The position numbers and the translations under genes were made by a program. From Bacteroidia bacterium (lineage in GTDB: Bacteria > Bacteroidota > Bacteroidia > Chitinophagales > Saprospiraceae), in contig JAUIIF010000104.1 of assembly GCA_030431945.1 (NCBI GenBank), forward strand, positions 1 to 10,368: a stretch of DNA of 10,368 nt, read 5' to 3'. Within the stretch, counting starts at the first letter, position 1. Every line of letters begins with the position of its first letter. A model generated the notes under the pieces. That model saw nothing but the letters and a program-made list of their open reading frames with translations, was not told the origin of the DNA and searched no databases. This document shows positions 7,383-10,368 of this stretch, in pieces.

Positions 7383-8438
7383 TTATCCTTTGGTCAGCAA
7401 CAGTTTCTCCCGGGCGAACTCCAGGCACCGAGCTACCTCCTGCACCGCATCCGATCCTTCCGGTATGTCGTATTCCAGTTCGATGGTTGCCGGAAATTTG
7501 TATTTCTCTGCCTGGAGCAACCCCAGGATCTCGCCAATGGGCGTATCGCCCGTACCCCACGGGAGGTTCTTCTTTCCGTTGGCCGGGGTGGTACGATCCT
7601 TGAGGTGCATGCTGGAAATTCGGCGGTGGTGGCGACGCAGTAAGTCCAGGGGGTCCGTATTGCCGGCGGCAATGTAGTGGCCCAGGTCGGGGTTCATGGC
7701 ATTTCCTTTTGACTGGGCGAGGGCGGTATTCCAGAAATCGGGGGTTTGCTGTTCATGGCCATGGTAAGCGATTTTCACTTTATTCTTTTTGGCCATGGTG
7801 CCCAGCTTCAGGGTCCGGGCATCATCGGCGGGGTGCTCCACCGTAACGTGAGAGGCACCGAGGGCACGTGCTGCCTGCATCGCGAAATTGATTTCAGCAT
7901 CGGTATTGTTCCGTTCAAAAGCACGCGGTTTGTACCCGTAAATTTTCACCCCGGCGGCATTGTACATCTTGCGGAGTTCCCGGAATTTATCCAGCGGCGC
8001 CGTGGCCCGCCAGGCGGCCACTTCCTCATTGTAGGCCGCCATTTGGCTACGCATTTCGGTGAGTTCCTTGGTTTCTTCTTCGGTAATTTCGCCCGCGCGC
8101 TGCTTGCGCATCATACCCCAGAGGCGGCCCATGGCTACCGGGTTTTCCGGGCGTCCGGCAAAAGTCTCCGCAGGGTCCCCCATCAGTTCTACTGCCGTCA
8201 GGCCACTGTCCACAATGTACTGCAGGGTGGCCGCTGCGCTTTGGTCCGGCATACTGCGGAAGGAATAGGTAATAGTGCCAATCTGGACGCCTTTTACCAG
8301 CGAGCCTTTTTCGCCGAAATATTTCAGGATCGCAGGCGCACTGATTAAGGCCGGTGACGTAAGCAGGAGGCCCGAAGCCGCCGCCGTAGTGCGCAGAAAA
8401 TTCCGGCGTGAATGATTAGAATGCTGCATGATTTTCAT
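7383..8438 (-). CDS. Tat-exported sugar phosphate isomerase/epimerase-like TIM barrel
   Basis: This is a 351-residue protein of the xylose isomerase-like TIM-barrel superfamily, predicted to isomerise or epimerise a sugar or keto-sugar in the periplasm. Residues 1-34 form a twin-arginine signal (SRRNFL at 10-15, then a hydrophobic Ala/Leu stretch), indicating folded export. Barrel strands are visible at about 50-60 (GVQIGTITYSF), 79-86, 163-169, 195-203 (ASHVTVEHP), 222-230 (KIAYHGHEQ), 247-254, 274-282 (SSMHLKDR) and 316-323 (PATIELEY). Likely metal or catalytic residues are E201, H226/H228, D251, H278 and E320 or E322. A charged helical insertion at about 90-150 separates strands 2 and 3, as in related Bacteroidota proteins. 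The ATG at 8438 follows an A/T-rich 'TTTTAAA' with no Shine-Dalgarno sequence, usual for the phylum; an ATG at 8429 is the alternative start. It lies 238 bp downstream of a sugar dehydrogenase-like/cytochrome c gene on the same strand, which suggests a shared carbohydrate pathway. The substrate is unknown. Confidence 0.9.
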   Translation of the reverse strand: MKIMQHSNHSRRNFLRTTAAASGLLLTSPALISAPAILKYFGEKGSLVKGVQIGTITYSFRSMPDQSAAATLQYIVDSGLTAVELMGDPAETFAGRPENPVAMGRLWGMMRKQRAGEITEEETKELTEMRSQMAAYNEEVAAWRATAPLDKFRELRKMYNAAGVKIYGYKPRAFERNNTDAEINFAMQAARALGASHVTVEHPADDARTLKLGTMAKKNKVKIAYHGHEQQTPDFWNTALAQSKGNAMNPDLGHYIAAGNTDPLDLLRRHHRRISSMHLKDRTTPANGKKNLPWGTGDTPIGEILGLLQAEKYKFPATIELEYDIPEGSDAVQEVARCLEFAREKLLLTKG

Positions 8439-8676
8439 TTTAAAACTTAGTAGAATCCCCCGTGCAGCTCACTACTGCCGACAACAAAATACGCTAAAAG
8501 ACTTCCTTGCAGGCGTTCTGCTTCATTATCCGGTCTGACGCAGCCACTCAGCCGGGCGGAACCTGAGGTGCCTGGTGGAGTAACCGCCAACGGCCGGAAG
8601 CTGGCCCCGGCTCGGGCACCCCTGGTGATTTTTGCGGCAGCTCTTTTTGCCGCTGGTGCCCGAGGCCAGCATAGCA
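8439..8676. other. Intergenic region between the two minus-strand genes
   Basis: This 238-bp gap has no convincing gene. Its dehydrogenase-proximal part (8601-8669) is highly structured and is described separately. The isomerase-proximal part (about 8439-8520) is more A/T-rich and would be the place for an isomerase promoter. No clear Bacteroidota -33 TTTG / -7 TAnnTTTG pair is visible; the nearest -7-like string on the minus strand is TATTTTG near 8483-8489, one base short of consensus and lacking a -33 partner. Confidence 0.6.
8601..8669 (-). other. Compound stem-loop after the dehydrogenase/cytochrome c gene
   Basis: Starting 7 bases after the TGA on the minus strand, a 10-bp perfect stem pairs 8664-8655 (CTCGGGCACC) with 8620-8611 (GGTGCCCGAG). 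It is extended outward by CTGGC/GCCAG (8669-8665 with 8605-8601) across a 5-base bulge. Inside it, a second 6-bp stem pairs GCGGCA with TGCCGC (8653-8648 with 8639-8634). No T tract follows, so it is not a standard intrinsic terminator. It could be a 3'-end stabiliser, a T-less terminator or an attenuating structure between the two genes. Confidence 0.6.
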
Positions 8677-10368
8677 TCAGCGCATGGCGGGCTGCTCCTG
8701 ACGAAACTCGATGTCCTGTAACTGGACAAGTATTTGTCCCGTTTTTGCCTCCGGATTCCGGACCACAAAAAACACATCCTGCCTTCCGGAAACGTCCCCC
8801 ACCGGGATAATAAATTCGGGGCGGAACATTTCCCTGACCTGGCGGAAGCCCGGCTCAGGCCCCTTCTTACCGTTGGCTTCCCAGGCCTGGCGCAGTTTCC
8901 CCAATTCGGCGCGGAAGTCAATTTCAACGGGTTGGATGGCTTCAGTGGTACCAATCAACTGCCCGTCTGCTCCTCCCAGTCTGACCTCAATCACCCCACC
9001 GGCAGCGGCGGAGCGGCTCGGGGCCTCGGCGTGGATAACGAGCGTTCCGATACCCGTAAAGTCCAACTGTTTGTACCCGATAAATCCGCCATCTTCCACG
9101 ACGTTAAACGAGCGGCCGGGAGTGGTGGTAAGCAGGGTTCCCGCAGCAACGTCATGATTTTCAACGTTCAGTACGGGATTGCGCAGGGCGATGATTTTTT
9201 CGGCGGTCAGGGCGGGAAGGCTGCCGGCCCCCTGATCGGTGTAGGCGGCCCGCAGTAAGTACCCGCCCTTTCCATTCTCACCAGCGGGGACTTTAGGGAC
9301 GTAGGTGCCCGCAAGCGGGAGCGGGTCACGGGTAACGGCGGCGTCGTCCAGACTCAGGATGTAATCGACCATGAGCCGCGCTTCGCGCGGCGGCAAGTCC
9401 GGATGAGCGCTCATGGCGTGTTCTCCCCACAGGCCCACACTTCCTGCAATAATCCGCTGCGCCAGCATATCTTTTTCTTCCGGCGAGCCCGGGTACTTTT
9501 CCGCTACCTGCTGGTAACTGGGACCAATGGAGGACACATCGAGCCGGTGGCAGGAGAGGCAATCATTGTCGTCAATCAGTTCCTTTCCCTGTGCGTATAA
9601 GATCCATTCCTCGCTGGCCCGGTGGTTCTGCGCGATGGCAATCGGGTCATAGCCTTCGGGCGTGTAATCAAAGTTGATCGCGATGGCCTCCGGAGCGATT
9701 GCCGTTCCGTCTTCGTTATCGGCTACTTCAATACGGTAACTGAGCGGACTTTCGGGAAAGAAAAAAGATTGATTTCCTTCCGCAATCACCAAATCAACTT
9801 CCGGGGCGGCGTTGCCCGCCATAATCTCAAAGGATTTTTCGTTGCTGTTCCCTGCGGCATCCTCCACCATCAAGGTGACGGTATAAACGCCTTCTTCCTG
9901 CAAGCTGAGGGCGGGTGATGGGCCCCGGAACGATTCGTTATAGCCATTGTCGGCAACTACGGTCCAGGTATACGTCAGGTCATCTTCATCGTAGTCAATC
10001 GTTCCGTCAGCATTGAGTTGAACCGACAGCGGCAGGGCACCCGCCAGCCGGTCTGCGCCGGCTTGCACTACCGGCCTCCGGTTCCCTCCGTTGTATTCGA
10101 TCCGCTTTATTTGTGCATTTTCATTACCCCGGAACCAGGCCGAGCCGTACTCTAAAACGTAGAGGTCTCCGGCGGGATTGAACTGCATGTCAATAGCACT
10201 GGAAAAATTCTCTCCCGGCAAGAACCTTTCCATACCGACAAAGTCCCCGTTTTCATCCATTTCCACCGCCATGATCCAGCCGCGCATGAATTCGACCATC
10301 AGCCATTTCCCTTCGTAATAAGCCGGGAACCTGCCGGTGGATGCCGCAAAGTCTGCCTGCCGGAATAC
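8677..10368 (-). CDS. PQQ sugar dehydrogenase-type propeller / PKD / cytochrome c / CBM6-like protein (5' partial)
   Basis: This is the C-terminal 563 residues of a larger exported protein, open at the right edge; the ATG at 10299 is internal. Residue numbers here count from that Met. Order: the last blades of a glucose/sorbosone dehydrogenase-type beta-propeller (from the edge to about 73; 'GKWLMVEFMRGWI', 'DMQFNPAGDLYVLEYGSAW'), a PKD domain (about 75-162), an Ig-like segment (about 165-228), a monohaem cytochrome c domain (about 230-322) and a CBM6-like carbohydrate-binding domain (about 330-535). The haem site is CLSCH at 247-251 (codons 9547-9561), and the likely axial Met is M296 in 'WGEHAMSAHP'. 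Related Bacteroidota proteins often carry a ThuA domain N-terminally, which would lie outside the window. The probable role is periplasmic oxidation of a bound sugar with electrons passed to the haem; the substrate is unknown. The isomerase gene follows on the same strand, after a structured gap. The N-terminal content cannot be judged here. Confidence 0.9.
   Translation of the reverse strand, partial: VFRQADFAASTGRFPAYYEGKWLMVEFMRGWIMAVEMDENGDFVGMERFLPGENFSSAIDMQFNPAGDLYVLEYGSAWFRGNENAQIKRIEYNGGNRRPVVQAGADRLAGALPLSVQLNADGTIDYDEDDLTYTWTVVADNGYNESFRGPSPALSLQEEGVYTVTLMVEDAAGNSNEKSFEIMAGNAAPEVDLVIAEGNQSFFFPESPLSYRIEVADNEDGTAIAPEAIAINFDYTPEGYDPIAIAQNHRASEEWILYAQGKELIDDNDCLSCHRLDVSSIGPSYQQVAEKYPGSPEEKDMLAQRIIAGSVGLWGEHAMSAHPDLPPREARLMVDYILSLDDAAVTRDPLPLAGTYVPKVPAGENGKGGYLLRAAYTDQGAGSLPALTAEKIIALRNPVLNVENHDVAAGTLLTTTPGRSFNVVEDGGFIGYKQLDFTGIGTLVIHAEAPSRSAAAGGVIEVRLGGADGQLIGTTEAIQPVEIDFRAELGKLRQAWEANGKKGPEPGFRQVREMFRPEFIIPVGDVSGRQDVFFVVRNPEAKTGQILVQLQDIEFRQEQPAMR

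Noticed and set aside
8588..8612. SRP RNA-like GGCCGGAAG string on the plus strand
   Set aside because: The bases after GGAAG do not match the conserved SRP helix 8 loop, and no surrounding hairpin of the right length is seen.
8461..8625. TPP riboswitch upstream of the isomerase gene
   Set aside because: Several strings resemble the TPP aptamer, but CUGAGA reads CUGAGU, the ACCUGA element is absent, and no ACCC partner for GGGG follows it. The GCG-AGGGA end is not intact. Annotation as a TPP riboswitch is not supported without a covariance-model hit.
8447..8677. Minus-strand 76-codon frame whose ATG overlaps the TGA of the dehydrogenase/cytochrome c gene
   Set aside because: The stop/start overlap (TGATG) suggests coupling, but the product is rich in Arg, Ala and Pro with no recognisable motif. 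An 'LSGC' string resembles a lipobox but lacks a hydrophobic signal before it. The frame runs through the strong stem-loop.

Overview
The window looks like part of a Bacteroidota chromosome, most likely from a Saprospiria / Lewinella-type bacterium (inference). The evidence is a giant secreted protein that ends in a type IX secretion (T9SS) C-terminal sorting domain. It carries SprB-type adhesin repeats, Kazal-like units led by a 'CxxPxLI'-like segment, and the cohesin-like/dockerin-like module common in that group. The sequence is GC-rich, and no Shine-Dalgarno sequence was found at the one complete gene start, which fits this phylum.

Layout. Positions 3-7256 (+) hold the 3' part of one very long gene, open at the left edge, encoding at least 2417 residues. 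In order it contains the end of a beta-sandwich domain, four Kazal-like units, two PPC-type domains, fifteen SprB-like repeats, one PKD domain, a cohesin-like domain, a dockerin-like module, a second cohesin-like domain and the T9SS sorting domain. A perfect 16-bp hairpin with a T-rich tail (7285-7325) ends it. A convergent pair of minus-strand genes fills the rest. These are a Tat-exported TIM-barrel sugar isomerase/epimerase (7383-8438) and, upstream on the same strand, the C-terminal part of a PQQ sugar dehydrogenase-type propeller / PKD / cytochrome c / CBM6-like protein (8677-10368, open at the right edge). A 238-bp gap with strong secondary structure separates the two minus-strand genes.

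How they work together. The plus-strand protein is probably an exported adhesin or surface protein and has no evident link to the other two. The two minus-strand genes fit together as a periplasmic carbohydrate oxidation and isomerisation pair: a sugar dehydrogenase-like propeller fused to a haem c electron-transfer domain, followed by a Tat-exported isomerase-like TIM barrel. Such genes often occur near each other in Bacteroidota, but the substrate cannot be read from the sequence.

The most notable observation is inside the adhesin. From repeat 6 onward two kinds of SprB-like repeat alternate strictly (B-A-B-A...). The B kind carries a second conserved cysteine pair, and the Kazal units show a matching gain or loss of a cysteine pair. 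No convincing new system (defence, mobile element or CRISPR) was found.
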